Source of the DNA: a virus
IMG/VR virus record: IMGVR_UViG_3300032287_001223
Location: 1 to 52,602 of that record
Strand: one strand, 5' to 3'
Length of the DNA stretch: 52,602 bases
The position numbers and the translations under genes are program-made. The notes under the pieces were generated by a model. The model was not told the DNA's origin. It ran no database searches and saw only the letters and a program-made list of their open reading frames with translations. Of this stretch, positions 24,888-35,201 are shown one piece after another; position 1 is the first letter of the stretch, and each line of letters starts with the position of its first letter.

Positions 24888-26191
24888 TGGCAACAGGATT
24901 AGGAGCCTTCGTAAAAGGCGCGGTCGAGGGATACAAGACCAGCAAAGAGATGTCTCGCATGGATGCCTTGCAGAAGCGCGAAGAAGAGCGAGACGAAAGA
25001 GAGCGCCAGCGTTTTGCCTTGGAACAAACAAGGGCGCAGCGAGAAGAGGAGCAGGCTAGGATTGCCAGTGAAGCTCAGGCAGAAGCTCTTTCTGTTCTGG
25101 AAGATGCCAAGCGCGGTACTGGTAAGTTCGCTTCACTCGCAGATCCCGCTGCTCTTCAGGCGCAACAGCAGGCCACCCAATCTGTTGAACAGAAGGCTGG
25201 CATGAGCTACGACAGGGCAGAGGCTCGACGACTTGGACGAACTGGCCTAGACGAGACCCAGACAGCATCGGTTACTCCACAAGAAACCAACCTCTTCAAG
25301 TCTGGCGGCGAGGGCTTGTACAAAAACCAGACCGCTGCTGACAATCTGAAGTACCAGCTAATTGGTGATGCGATGAAGAAGTCTCTCCTCGCAAAAGGTG
25401 ACTTCGGGCGAGCCATGATGGTTGACCAAGATGTTGAGAAGATGAAAGAGCAGGGGTACGAGCTTGTTCGCAAGAAGGCCGCCGCCCTTGTCATGGCTGG
25501 CGCACCACCTGATTCTGTTATCCCTGCGCTTCAAAAAGTGTATGGGTTTGTTGATGACGGCAAGTCCATTGATCCAACCAAATCAACATACGATGCAAAA
25601 ACTGGCACATACAACCTGAGTGTTGTTGACCAGAAGACTGGCAAGGTTGAGATGCGGCCACTGAATCAACAGTCAATGTTGTCAGCTTTGAACCAACTCG
25701 ATCCAGTTAAGGTTCTTGAGTTGAACATTGGATCTCAGCGCCGCGCAGAGGATCTTGCAACAGCGGCAGCCAACCGCAAAGAAGATGTTGCCCTCCAGAG
25801 AGAGAAGATTGGTGTTGAGCGCATAGGTGCTCTTGCAACTGCTGACCTTCGCTCTGCTCAAAAGGCTGCCTTAGCAGATCAAGTCAAGGGTGCTGATGTC
25901 AGAGCCAAGGTGGAGAGTATTACAAAGAGCTTCCCGAACGCCGACAGGGTTCTCAAGCTAGAGGAAAGTGTTGGGCCAGATGTTGAGGCTACAAAACTAT
26001 CCATTCAAAATGATACTGTTGGTAGAAATATCGCAGTCAATCTGGCTTCTTTGAATCCAAAAACTGATCCGCAAATTTTGATTGGTGCTGCCAAGGCCGC
26101 AGCATCGGGCAAACTGCCTGCGAAAAAGTCTGATCCAAAAACAGGGCGCTCGTATTTTGACTACGGCGGCGTACAAATCTTTGCTGATTAA
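24884..26191 (+). CDS. Putative internal virion protein, coiled coil
   Basis: A 435-residue highly charged helical protein, coupled to the previous gene (ATGATGA). Residues 20-70 form a continuous coiled coil (MDALQKREEERDERERQRF region); later regions alternate helices and an ordered patch (TYNLSVVDQKTGKVEMRPL). Position between the smaller ejection-type protein and the giant polyvalent protein suggests it is packaged in the head or tail and enters the cell with the DNA. No enzymatic motif seen. Confidence 0.6.
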   Translation: MMATGLGAFVKGAVEGYKTSKEMSRMDALQKREEERDERERQRFALEQTRAQREEEQARIASEAQAEALSVLEDAKRGTGKFASLADPAALQAQQQATQSVEQKAGMSYDRAEARRLGRTGLDETQTASVTPQETNLFKSGGEGLYKNQTAADNLKYQLIGDAMKKSLLAKGDFGRAMMVDQDVEKMKEQGYELVRKKAAALVMAGAPPDSVIPALQKVYGFVDDGKSIDPTKSTYDAKTGTYNLSVVDQKTGKVEMRPLNQQSMLSALNQLDPVKVLELNIGSQRRAEDLATAAANRKEDVALQREKIGVERIGALATADLRSAQKAALADQVKGADVRAKVESITKSFPNADRVLKLEESVGPDVEATKLSIQNDTVGRNIAVNLASLNPKTDPQILIGAAKAAASGKLPAKKSDPKTGRSYFDYGGVQIFAD

Positions 26192-26202
26192 AGAGGCAAT
26201 CA

Positions 26203-29200
26203 ATGACAATAGGTCTTTCGTTAATTGGCGATGAGGACATTGATAGAGAAAATGACTCTCTTTATCTTTCAAAAGATGAAGCTCTAAGAACTGAGGTTCT
26301 TCCTAGATCTTACGGCGGGGACGTAAAACCCAGAACCGCCATCTCTACCCCCTCATCATCGGCTTCAATGCAGCAGACAGAATCTTCTGATCTGTTCTCC
26401 TTGAGTGACCTCATGGGATCGACTGTTCGTCAGCCGTCTACATCGGAGACCCAGACAGCAAAACCCAGCGAGTTGTTCAGCGTCAATGACCTGATGGGCA
26501 TAAAGTCTGCTCCAACAACCACGCCAGTTGAGAAAGCTCCAGCCGAAGACACTGGCGACTTCATGCGAGGAGCTGGCACGGCACTGGCACAAACACCCGC
26601 TCTGGCTTACGGCGCTCTTGGTCTTGTTGGAGCCGCTGGCGAGAAAGCCTTTGGCACTGGCGGGGCAATGTCTTCTCTCAAGAAGTTTGGTCTCGACCAG
26701 TACCAGACAAGGATGAAAGAGATTGGCGCTACAGCCAAAGAGTCTGATGATGTGACCAAGGCTTGGGAAAAAGCCAAGCAGGGCGACATTGGTGCATTGG
26801 CTGATTGGGCGCAGTATGGCATTGGCTATCTCGGTGGGAACATTGTAGAAACTGTCGCAACATCCGCCCTTGGCTCTGCCATTGGCGGATTTACTGCTGG
26901 CCCTGCTGGTGCTGTGGCTGGCGCTGGCGCTGGTGTTGTTGGAAGGCAGGCTGTCCAAGGTGTCGCCAAGAACCTGATTGAAGGCATGGTCGCCAAGGAA
27001 GCTGCACGTATTGCTGAGAAGGCAGGAGTTGAGGTAGCGACAGGTCAGATGCTCAAGGAGGCAACAAAGAATGTCGCCAAGGGTATTGGCTCAAGCATGG
27101 CCTTGGTTGGTTCGAGCCTCATCAAAGAGACTGGCGGTATTTACGGCGAAGCAGAAGAGCAGGCAGCAAAAGAAGGGCGCGAGCTGGACGGAGGAGATCT
27201 TGCAAGGATCTTTGGATCTGGCGTTGTTGCCGGTCTGTCGGAGTTCGCAGTAGATAAGCTTGGCCTTGATGTTGCGGCTGGAAAAATCAAGATCCCCGGA
27301 GGTGGAAGAACTGGCCGCTCCATAATCGGCGGCGCAGCAGGCGTTGGCTTCGAGGGTGGAACAGAACTGTTCCAGACCGCTGTCGAGCGTTTCGGTGCTG
27401 GCAAAGCCTTGACCGGCGAAGATGCCATGAACGAATACATCAATGCTTTTGCATTGGGTGGCTTGGGCGGCGGTACGGTCGGCGCTGCGGTCGGCGCATT
27501 CCGTGACGGCAAGACATCTCCCGACAGAGTTCGACAGATTCTGGATCAGGCTCAGGCCGACATGACATCCGATGATGGTCGTCAGGAACTGTTCGACTCC
27601 ATGTACGACGATCCTAATCTTGGCTCAATCCTTCAAGCCAACAACATTGAGTCAGGCGACGACCCAAGATTCCAAAGCGTAGTCACTAGAGCACTGGCTA
27701 CTCAGCGCATGTTGGTTGACCTTGAGGCTCCAACTCCTGAAGTCAGAGCTGAAACCAGAAAGCAGCGTGAGGCTGACATCCTTGCCGCTTTTGGCGAGAC
27801 AGCATCCACCGCAGTCGGTGGCGATACAGGCGCAATCGAGCCTGTCATCCAGCGAGCCAGCGTAACTCCCAATCTTGAGACCCGCACCCTCGAAGGTGAA
27901 GCTCAGCCAGTGATCCTGCCGGAGACAGCAGGCGGTCAGGCTGGTACGGTCGCTCTGTCGCCTGAAGACTTGGTTGCCAGACAGCAAGGCTTCGAGCCAT
28001 TGATCGGCATCACAACAGACAAAGGCCCAGTCGGGAACAGATTCCCATCACCCCAGGCTGCCGAGACTTTTCTGTTCGGCCCGAAAGACGCAAAGACAGG
28101 ACAGCGCAGCGGTGGCTACGCCCAAACGAACTTGGTTGGACAGGGGCTTGAGGCGCGAATCCGTCAGGGTAAACGCTCCAAAACCGAGGGAGGCGGCACG
28201 TTCTATTTTGTGGAGACCCGCAAGAAGCCAGTAGAGGCAGCTCCTGCGGCAGCTCCCGCTGCTCCGGTGGTAACACCATCTGCTCCGGTAACAACCGCTG
28301 CTGCTCCGGTAGTAACTCCTGCCGCTCCGGCAGTAACGCCAGCCGTTACTCCTGCCGTGCCAGTAACCCCCACAAAAGGCAAGAAGGCTGCTATTCCTGC
28401 GCTCACTCAAGAGGAAGAACAGCAACAGATTCCACTTCGTGTTCGCGCCGAAGAAATAGCGAACGAGCTTGAGACTCTGGGTGGTGACAAAAATTTAATC
28501 AGTGGAATCCGTAGCGTCGTATCCAATAAACGCCGCATTCAAAACAACGATTTTTATGAAGGCAAGTTAGCTGAGCTAAAGGCGCTTAAAGGCGCTGGAG
28601 TGCAAAAAACCACAGAGAAGCGTGGCGTGTCAGACTATCTCTCTGGAAGCAAGAGAGAGCAAGGCCGCTACGACGAATACAAAGGTAATGCAGACATAGG
28701 CCCATTCTTGCAGTCGGCTGACGATGCGATTCAGCAACTGACAACATTCGTCAACAATCTCGGTTATGCGGTTGCTGATGTCAACAATGCAACTCCTGAC
28801 AAACGTGCATTGTTTGCGAAGAATCTCATGTCTCAGATTGCTGGCTCAACAACTAGGATGTTGTTAAAGCGTGAGGCTTTCGACAAGAAGTACAAGAACG
28901 CAAGCCTTGAGCAGAAGAACAAGTCCCTTGTGGATTTGCAGAAAGATCTTGTCGCCGCACAAGAATACATAACCAAACAAGGAGAACCAGATGCCACTCA
29001 AGCAAGGCAAGTCACAGAAGGTGGTGAGCAGCAACGTCAAGGAGCTGGTGAACAAGTTCCAGCGGTCGGGGAAGATCGGGGAGTCAAAGCCGAAGAGCAA
29101 ACAGGCGGCGGTGAAACAGGCGGTGGCGATCAGCCTGTCGAAGGCGGGACTCAACCGCAAGAAGTAAAGCCAGCAGTTGACCCTGTAATGCAGGCTCGTG

Positions 29201-32200
29201 TTAAGGAGCGCATTAACAGAGCAGACGAAGACGGCGGCCTTGACTTTGAGGACGTTGTTAAGCTGAACAAGATGGTTGATGACGGCGACCTTATGGGCGC
29301 AATCAACAGCATGAAGAAGATTGTCGAAAGCAATCTTGGTGCTGGAGCTGGCGCGAAGTACAGCCTAAGCAGAGCACCACAGCCAACCACAACAGGAAGG
29401 GACTTTGCATATGGCAAACTCAAAACCGTTGACGACCTCAACAAAAATGTCAGAGGATACCTTGCAGCACAAGGAATCACAGACAGCTTTACCGCAGCGA
29501 GAGTACCTATCGGCAATCTTGCTGGAAAGATTCCCGGCCTCCCTTCCATGCAACGCATTGCCGATCTGTTCGGAAAGAAGCTCGTATATTTTGCAGTGGA
29601 GAAGGGAAGTGTTGACTTCATAGACGGCGCTGTCCTCAGTGGATCAGACACAATCTTCATCAATGTAAACAGTACCCGACCACACATTCGGGTGTTGGGC
29701 CACGAGATGGTTCATGCTTTGCGGTTCAGTAATAAAGAAATTTATACAGCACTGACAAAGCATTTGTCGCCTTATCTGGATCAGGGTGGCATGAATGCCT
29801 ATCGAGCGCAGCTCAACAAAGAGGGCATGAAAGATCCAGCATTGATTCTGGAAGAAGCTATTGGCGACATCGTTGGAGACAGATTCGGTGAATCCTCCTT
29901 CTGGCAGATGATGGCCGATGAGAATCCAAGTATGTTCACACAGCTTGCAAGAATTGTTGTGGACTTCCTTGATTCAGTAATGAGCAAGATCCGCAGCAAG
30001 CAGACTCTGGACTCCAAGAATCTGTTGACAGATGTCGCCGCCGCACGCCAGGCAATCGTCAGCGTTCTGGCAGACTTTGAACAGAAGCAGCCAACAGCTC
30101 CAGCAAAGCCGACAGGTTTGCCATCCTTCTCTCAGAAGAGGATGGATCTTCCTGCGGAATTCGGCACTCAACCAATACCAGATGGGTATGTTCGCCTATA
30201 CCACCAGACAGATACGGAGTCATTGGATAAGATCGCCAAGGAAGGCTTATCAATTAAGTACGCTAAGGGTATTGAAGGGCCGAGAGCAATCTACGCTGGC
30301 GAGACACCCTTCTATGGCCCAGTAGAAACAAGGCCAACGCTAGAGTTTGTTGTTCCCAAAGATCAGTGGGATGCTCCGTTTGTTCTTCAGGACGTACAGC
30401 CAAATCAAATCATTGCTGCTCACTATCCTTGGCACAGAAGAGTTCGGTATCTTGAAGATGCGGACAATCAAGACGTTCTGCAAAAAGCCTTGGCTGGGGA
30501 ATTTGATAATCTTGAAGGCGACTACAAGCTTGCTGTTGAGTACGTGAAAGATAAGTACGGTAAGCCAGCGGAAGAGGCTGCGCCAACTATGTTCAGCCGC
30601 AAGCCAGAAGGCGAGACCTTCTACTCTGCGATGGAGCGTGGCTTTGAATCTGTCAAGCAAGCATCTATGCCTGCCCAGCAGTGGAAGTCATGGCTCAACT
30701 CGAACAAGGCTCAGCTTGGTATTAAGAATGCTGAGATCGAGTGGACTGGCATCAATGAGTGGCTCGATCTGCAAGAAGGTAAGGTCGAGAAGCAAACTGT
30801 TTTAAACTGGATTGCAGGGAATAAGGTTCAGCTTAACGATATTATCCTTACCGGATCTGGGAGGTATATATCCGATGATGATCTTCGAGATGCGTATGTC
30901 GCAGCTAGTGATGAGTTTATTGAGGATGTAAATTTAAGCAGGCAAGAATTGCTGGCCGAGCTTGGATACCCAGCTGATATGCAGGCATCAGGCCCGCAGC
31001 ATAAAAAACTCACTCTTCCCAATGGCAAGGATTACTTTGAGCTTATTTTGACCGAGCCATCTATTGACCCATATAAGTCAGATGATGACATTCACTTTGG
31101 CGACTTGTCTGACGGCAAGCAGATTGGCTGGATTCGTGGAAACATAAGAAAAGATAAAGACGGAAACAGCGTTTTATTTCTTGAAGAGATACAAAGCCAA
31201 AGGGCGCAAGAGGGTAGAGAACGTGGCTTTGTTGAAAAGATAGAAGTTAAAAGGACTTTGTATGGTCGTTGGCGGGATGCAATTCGGTCTGGCGAGGTTA
31301 AGACAGAGGGAAGAAAGAAGTTTCTAAAGTGGTTTAACACTCAGCCTGAATCTGAAGGTGTCTCAGAAAGTGAGGCCATACAAAAATATCAGTTTTTCTT
31401 ACGGGCTAGACTACCAGAGTCTGCTTTTAATTTGGATGATGTTCCGGTCGCTCCATTTGTCGGAGAAACTAAGTCTTGGGTATCTCTTTTGATGAAAAGA
31501 GCTATCGCATATGCACAGTCAAAAGGCATAGACAGGGTTTCATGGACAACCGGAGACCAGCAGAACGACAGATACAGGTTATCTAGATCCATTGATGAGA
31601 TTTACTATGACCCATACGAGGACGGAAAAACATTTGAGGTGACCGCCTTAAAGGATGGGAATGAGGTAGGCCAAGGCAGTGGTCAGATGGGATTGGAGTC
31701 AATCCGCCGGACGTATGGAAAAGACATAGCCAAGATGATGGTCGATGGTGTCGGTGAGCAAGTTGACGACACCGTTAAAGCTATTCGTGGAGAAAATCTT
31801 GATGCTGGTGGCGCAGGTATGCGCGAGTTCTACAACACCATTGTTCCTTCTGTCGCTAAGTCTATCGTCGGGAAAGATTCGGTCACCGTAATGGAGCTTG
31901 AGGATACGGGACAACAGCTTGGCTTTGTCATACCCGAAAAGCTACAAGAGCAGGTCGCCAATGATGGCTTCCCAATGTTCAGCCGCAAGCGTTACGAAGA
32001 TCAGTTCTCTGATGTCAGCCCTGACACCCGCGAACGTGCGCTGAACAAAGGCTTCTACTCTCCTCCCACAATCAAGGAGAGACTGGATCGCCTCCGTCCA
32101 AACTTCGCAATGCGTATCGTTCAAGGTACGTTCGACAAGTTCCGCTCTGTTCGTGACATCAGTCAGAAAGCCTACCTCATGCTTCGCATGTCGTCTGGTT

Positions 32201-34578
32201 CTCAGGATGGTGCTGTCTCCGCTCTTCTGCACTACGGTCAAGTCTTCAATGATGACGGCGCACTGAATGTGAAGAAGGGGACACAGGGATTGCTGGAGGT
32301 TCTTGATCCTGTCGGCGGAGAGGTTGATCGCTTCCTGCTTTGGATTGCGGCCAACCGTGCGGCGGCTCTGTCGAAGGATGAGCGCGAGCGTTTCTTCAGC
32401 CCAGAAGACATCAAGTCTTTGCGTGGCCTGAACATGGGTACGATGAAGAATGGCAAGTCTCGTCTTGCTGTCTACGCCGAGACCCTGAAGAATATGAACG
32501 AGCTGAACAGATCTGTTCTGGATGTCGCCAGGGACACCGGGTTGATTGATGCCGAAGGGTACAAACGCTTCTCCGCAGACATCTGGTACATCCCGTTCTA
32601 TCGACAGATGGAAGATGACGGCAGCCTGTCGGCAGCCCAGACAAGTTCCGGAGCTGTTGGTCAGTATCTGTCCAAGAAGCTAAAGGGCAGCGAGCGTCCG
32701 CTCAACGACCTGATGGAGAACGTCCTGATGAACTGGACGCACATCCTATCAGCCTCGATGAAGAACCAAGCAGCCGTGGAGACATTGACCTCCGCTACAG
32801 CTATGGGCGACATCGTGACCAAGCTGGAGAGACAAGAGAAGGGCGCTGTCAAGGTTATGGAGAAGGGCAAAGAAACCTTCTACCGCATCGACGACGAGTT
32901 CCTTCTGACATCACTGTCTGCTGTTGCTCAGATGCCCAGCTACGGATGGGGCATGGACATCATGCGTGGCTTTAAAACTACGTTGACTCGCTTTATCTCC
33001 TTGTCTCCCACCTTCAAGATCAACAACTTGATCCGAGATTCGATCCAGTCTATCGGTCTATCTGAACTCAGCAGAAACCCAATAGGCAACGTGATGCAGG
33101 GATGGAGAGCCTACAAGACAGAACGTGCCGAGGCTCTTGCTGGTGGCGGCCTGTTCGCTATGGGCAACGCCTTCGACGGAGATCAGTCCGCATCGGTGAA
33201 GCGCCTGCTCAAGACGGGCGTGAACAAAGCTGACATCTTGGACACACCAGAGAAGGTGGCTTCCTTCTTTGGAAAGATGCAAGACAAGTACGACGAAGTG
33301 AGCGATGCCTCTGAGAATGCCAACCGCCTTGCGCTGTACCAACAACTCCGTGCAAAGGGAGCCTCACATCTTGAGGCATCCTACGCCGCGAGAGATTTGC
33401 AGGACTTCAGCTTGCAAGGTAGCTGGTCTGCCATCCGCTATGCGGCTCAGGTTCTGCCGTACTTCAATGCCAGACTTCAGGGCTTGTATAAGCTGGGTCG
33501 TGATGGACTAGACCCCACCATACAGGTGCTAACAGGCAAAGCTTCAGATACCGAGAGACAGAAAGCGGCAAAGTTTGCTACCGTCACCGGAGCTGTTGTG
33601 GCTGTTGCAATGATCTTGTATCTGTCGCAAAAGGACGATGAGGATTGGAAGAAGCGTGAAGACTGGGATCGTGATGCCTTCTTCTGGTTCAAGATCCCCG
33701 GAACTCAAACAGCCGTTCGGATTCCTAAGCCATTCGAGATGGGTGCAATCGCCACCTTGGTTGAGCGTTTCACAGAACAGATGGCTGATTCCAGTGTTGA
33801 GGGCAAGGTGTTTGCCAAGCGTCTCGGGGCTGTATTCCACGACACTTTTGCCGTCAACCCAATACCACAAGCTATTCGCCCTCTCTACGACATCGCCCGT
33901 AACAAGGACGGCTTCACTGATCGGCCAATCGAAAGCATGGGTATGGAGCGGATCTCTGTTGAGAACAGGGTTAGCCCCGGAACATCTGCCGCTGCCGTGG
34001 CACTTGGAACTGTTAATAGTCTGTTCGCTGAGTTTGCTTCTAAGGCTACCGGCGGGGCTATCAGCACACAGTCTACGCAGCTATCGCCAATTCAGTACGA
34101 CTACTTGCTCAAGGGATACCTTGGCTGGGTCGGAACAGTAATTCAGACGGCATCCAATGTGGCGGCTACTCCATTCAAGGATGGCGCATCGTCACGGTAC
34201 GAACGCATTGATGACTTCTTGGTTGTGGGCAACTATGTCAAGACAGTTCCTCAGTCACAGTCTCGCTATGTCACATCGTTCTATGAGAACGCCAAGGACA
34301 TCGCAACCGCAACATCAGATGTAAGCCACTTCCTGAACTCAGGTCAGCTTGAGAAAGCCAAGGAGGCGTTCGTGGAGAAGAGCGACAAGATTGCCCTAGC
34401 CAAGCTGTACACCAAAGGAACCAACATGATGTCAACCATTGGTAAACAGGTGAGGATAGTGGAAGATGATCCCAAGATGAGTGGCGCAGAGAAGCGGCTT
34501 GAGATTGAAAGACTGCAACAGCTTCGCATCCAGATAGCCAAGGATGTCGAGGACATTCGTATCGCAGCCAAGAAATGA
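26203..34578 (+). CDS. Giant polyvalent virion protein with zincin protease and ART-like modules
   Basis: A 2791-residue protein, 16% of the genome. It begins with two copies of LFS.(N/S)DLMG, then a glycine/alanine-rich helical region (110-450), an AP/TV-rich linker (about 679-727) and a helical domain. A zincin-type metallopeptidase has HEMVH at 1167-1171 and a downstream EEAIGD at 1217-1222. An ADP-ribosyltransferase-like stretch has YVRLYHQT at 1329-1336. A domain common in phage polyvalent proteins has VLFLEEIQSQRAQEG from 1657. The C-terminal module has FKTTLTRFISLSPTFKINNL from 2257 and a membrane segment near 2459-2476. Modules are separated by a recurring [MS]FS[RQ]K or YSLSR motif. 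Such proteins are thought to be injected and act early; exact activities are inference. Confidence 0.8.
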   Translation: MTIGLSLIGDEDIDRENDSLYLSKDEALRTEVLPRSYGGDVKPRTAISTPSSSASMQQTESSDLFSLSDLMGSTVRQPSTSETQTAKPSELFSVNDLMGIKSAPTTTPVEKAPAEDTGDFMRGAGTALAQTPALAYGALGLVGAAGEKAFGTGGAMSSLKKFGLDQYQTRMKEIGATAKESDDVTKAWEKAKQGDIGALADWAQYGIGYLGGNIVETVATSALGSAIGGFTAGPAGAVAGAGAGVVGRQAVQGVAKNLIEGMVAKEAARIAEKAGVEVATGQMLKEATKNVAKGIGSSMALVGSSLIKETGGIYGEAEEQAAKEGRELDGGDLARIFGSGVVAGLSEFAVDKLGLDVAAGKIKIPGGGRTGRSIIGGAAGVGFEGGTELFQTAVERFGAGKALTGEDAMNEYINAFALGGLGGGTVGAAVGAFRDGKTSPDRVRQILDQAQADMTSDDGRQELFDSMYDDPNLGSILQANNIESGDDPRFQSVVTRALATQRMLVDLEAPTPEVRAETRKQREADILAAFGETASTAVGGDTGAIEPVIQRASVTPNLETRTLEGEAQPVILPETAGGQAGTVALSPEDLVARQQGFEPLIGITTDKGPVGNRFPSPQAAETFLFGPKDAKTGQRSGGYAQTNLVGQGLEARIRQGKRSKTEGGGTFYFVETRKKPVEAAPAAAPAAPVVTPSAPVTTAAAPVVTPAAPAVTPAVTPAVPVTPTKGKKAAIPALTQEEEQQQIPLRVRAEEIANELETLGGDKNLISGIRSVVSNKRRIQNNDFYEGKLAELKALKGAGVQKTTEKRGVSDYLSGSKREQGRYDEYKGNADIGPFLQSADDAIQQLTTFVNNLGYAVADVNNATPDKRALFAKNLMSQIAGSTTRMLLKREAFDKKYKNASLEQKNKSLVDLQKDLVAAQEYITKQGEPDATQARQVTEGGEQQRQGAGEQVPAVGEDRGVKAEEQTGGGETGGGDQPVEGGTQPQEVKPAVDPVMQARVKERINRADEDGGLDFEDVVKLNKMVDDGDLMGAINSMKKIVESNLGAGAGAKYSLSRAPQPTTTGRDFAYGKLKTVDDLNKNVRGYLAAQGITDSFTAARVPIGNLAGKIPGLPSMQRIADLFGKKLVYFAVEKGSVDFIDGAVLSGSDTIFINVNSTRPHIRVLGHEMVHALRFSNKEIYTALTKHLSPYLDQGGMNAYRAQLNKEGMKDPALILEEAIGDIVGDRFGESSFWQMMADENPSMFTQLARIVVDFLDSVMSKIRSKQTLDSKNLLTDVAAARQAIVSVLADFEQKQPTAPAKPTGLPSFSQKRMDLPAEFGTQPIPDGYVRLYHQTDTESLDKIAKEGLSIKYAKGIEGPRAIYAGETPFYGPVETRPTLEFVVPKDQWDAPFVLQDVQPNQIIAAHYPWHRRVRYLEDADNQDVLQKALAGEFDNLEGDYKLAVEYVKDKYGKPAEEAAPTMFSRKPEGETFYSAMERGFESVKQASMPAQQWKSWLNSNKAQLGIKNAEIEWTGINEWLDLQEGKVEKQTVLNWIAGNKVQLNDIILTGSGRYISDDDLRDAYVAASDEFIEDVNLSRQELLAELGYPADMQASGPQHKKLTLPNGKDYFELILTEPSIDPYKSDDDIHFGDLSDGKQIGWIRGNIRKDKDGNSVLFLEEIQSQRAQEGRERGFVEKIEVKRTLYGRWRDAIRSGEVKTEGRKKFLKWFNTQPESEGVSESEAIQKYQFFLRARLPESAFNLDDVPVAPFVGETKSWVSLLMKRAIAYAQSKGIDRVSWTTGDQQNDRYRLSRSIDEIYYDPYEDGKTFEVTALKDGNEVGQGSGQMGLESIRRTYGKDIAKMMVDGVGEQVDDTVKAIRGENLDAGGAGMREFYNTIVPSVAKSIVGKDSVTVMELEDTGQQLGFVIPEKLQEQVANDGFPMFSRKRYEDQFSDVSPDTRERALNKGFYSPPTIKERLDRLRPNFAMRIVQGTFDKFRSVRDISQKAYLMLRMSSGSQDGAVSALLHYGQVFNDDGALNVKKGTQGLLEVLDPVGGEVDRFLLWIAANRAAALSKDERERFFSPEDIKSLRGLNMGTMKNGKSRLAVYAETLKNMNELNRSVLDVARDTGLIDAEGYKRFSADIWYIPFYRQMEDDGSLSAAQTSSGAVGQYLSKKLKGSERPLNDLMENVLMNWTHILSASMKNQAAVETLTSATAMGDIVTKLERQEKGAVKVMEKGKETFYRIDDEFLLTSLSAVAQMPSYGWGMDIMRGFKTTLTRFISLSPTFKINNLIRDSIQSIGLSELSRNPIGNVMQGWRAYKTERAEALAGGGLFAMGNAFDGDQSASVKRLLKTGVNKADILDTPEKVASFFGKMQDKYDEVSDASENANRLALYQQLRAKGASHLEASYAARDLQDFSLQGSWSAIRYAAQVLPYFNARLQGLYKLGRDGLDPTIQVLTGKASDTERQKAAKFATVTGAVVAVAMILYLSQKDDEDWKKREDWDRDAFFWFKIPGTQTAVRIPKPFEMGAIATLVERFTEQMADSSVEGKVFAKRLGAVFHDTFAVNPIPQAIRPLYDIARNKDGFTDRPIESMGMERISVENRVSPGTSAAAVALGTVNSLFAEFASKATGGAISTQSTQLSPIQYDYLLKGYLGWVGTVIQTASNVAATPFKDGASSRYERIDDFLVVGNYVKTVPQSQSRYVTSFYENAKDIATATSDVSHFLNSGQLEKAKEAFVEKSDKIALAKLYTKGTNMMSTIGKQVRIVEDDPKMSGAEKRLEIERLQQLRIQIAKDVEDIRIAAKK

Positions 34579-35201
34579 AAGAGTGCAGCAAATCCATGAC
34601 CCGCAGAGTTCGTGACCCGAACTTTGCGAAGCGTTACTTTGTTGGTAGTGGAGTAGACATCGGCGGTAGGCCAGATCCAATCTCGGCGCATCGAGATATG
34701 TTCAGCGGCATGGGCGATGTCAGGATATGGGACTTAGAAGATGGGGACGCACAGTTCATGGCTGGCGTTCCGGCTGAGTCTCTAGACTTTGTTCACAGCA
34801 GCCACTGCCTAGAGCATCTTGTCAATCCACGGGCTGGCCTCAAGGCTTGGTTCAATCTCCTAAAACGTGGAGGCCATCTCATTGTCACCGTCCCCGACGA
34901 GGATTTGTATGAGCAGGGTGTATTCCCAAGCACATACAACTCAGACCACAAATGGACGTTCACCACGCACAAGAAATACTCTTGGTCAGATCAGTCCATC
35001 AACGTAACAGATCTGTTTGTCGATCTTGGTGAGGCAGCGGAAGTAATTAAGATGGAACTCATAAGCGATGGCTATGAGTACGGTGCAAAGCGTTTAGACC
35101 AAACAATGTTCCCCGGAGTCGAGTGCGCCATTGAGTTCATCGTCAGGAAGAGAACAGTACAAGAGCTTGCAGACAGAGGAAGATGGAGGAGATCACCATG
35201 A
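34575..35201 (+). CDS. SAM-dependent methyltransferase
   Basis: A 208-residue class I methyltransferase. Motif I is GVDIGG (26-31), the second acid is D53 in IWDLED, and SLDFVHSSHCLEHLVNP (69-85) with GGHLIVTVPDED (99-110) gives the usual post-motifs of Methyltransf_11-type enzymes. No DNA-methylase catalytic motif (NPPY/DPPY) is present, so the substrate is more likely a small molecule, sugar or protein. It overlaps the giant protein's stop (ATGA). Confidence 0.8.
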   Translation: MKECSKSMTRRVRDPNFAKRYFVGSGVDIGGRPDPISAHRDMFSGMGDVRIWDLEDGDAQFMAGVPAESLDFVHSSHCLEHLVNPRAGLKAWFNLLKRGGHLIVTVPDEDLYEQGVFPSTYNSDHKWTFTTHKKYSWSDQSINVTDLFVDLGEAAEVIKMELISDGYEYGAKRLDQTMFPGVECAIEFIVRKRTVQELADRGRWRRSP

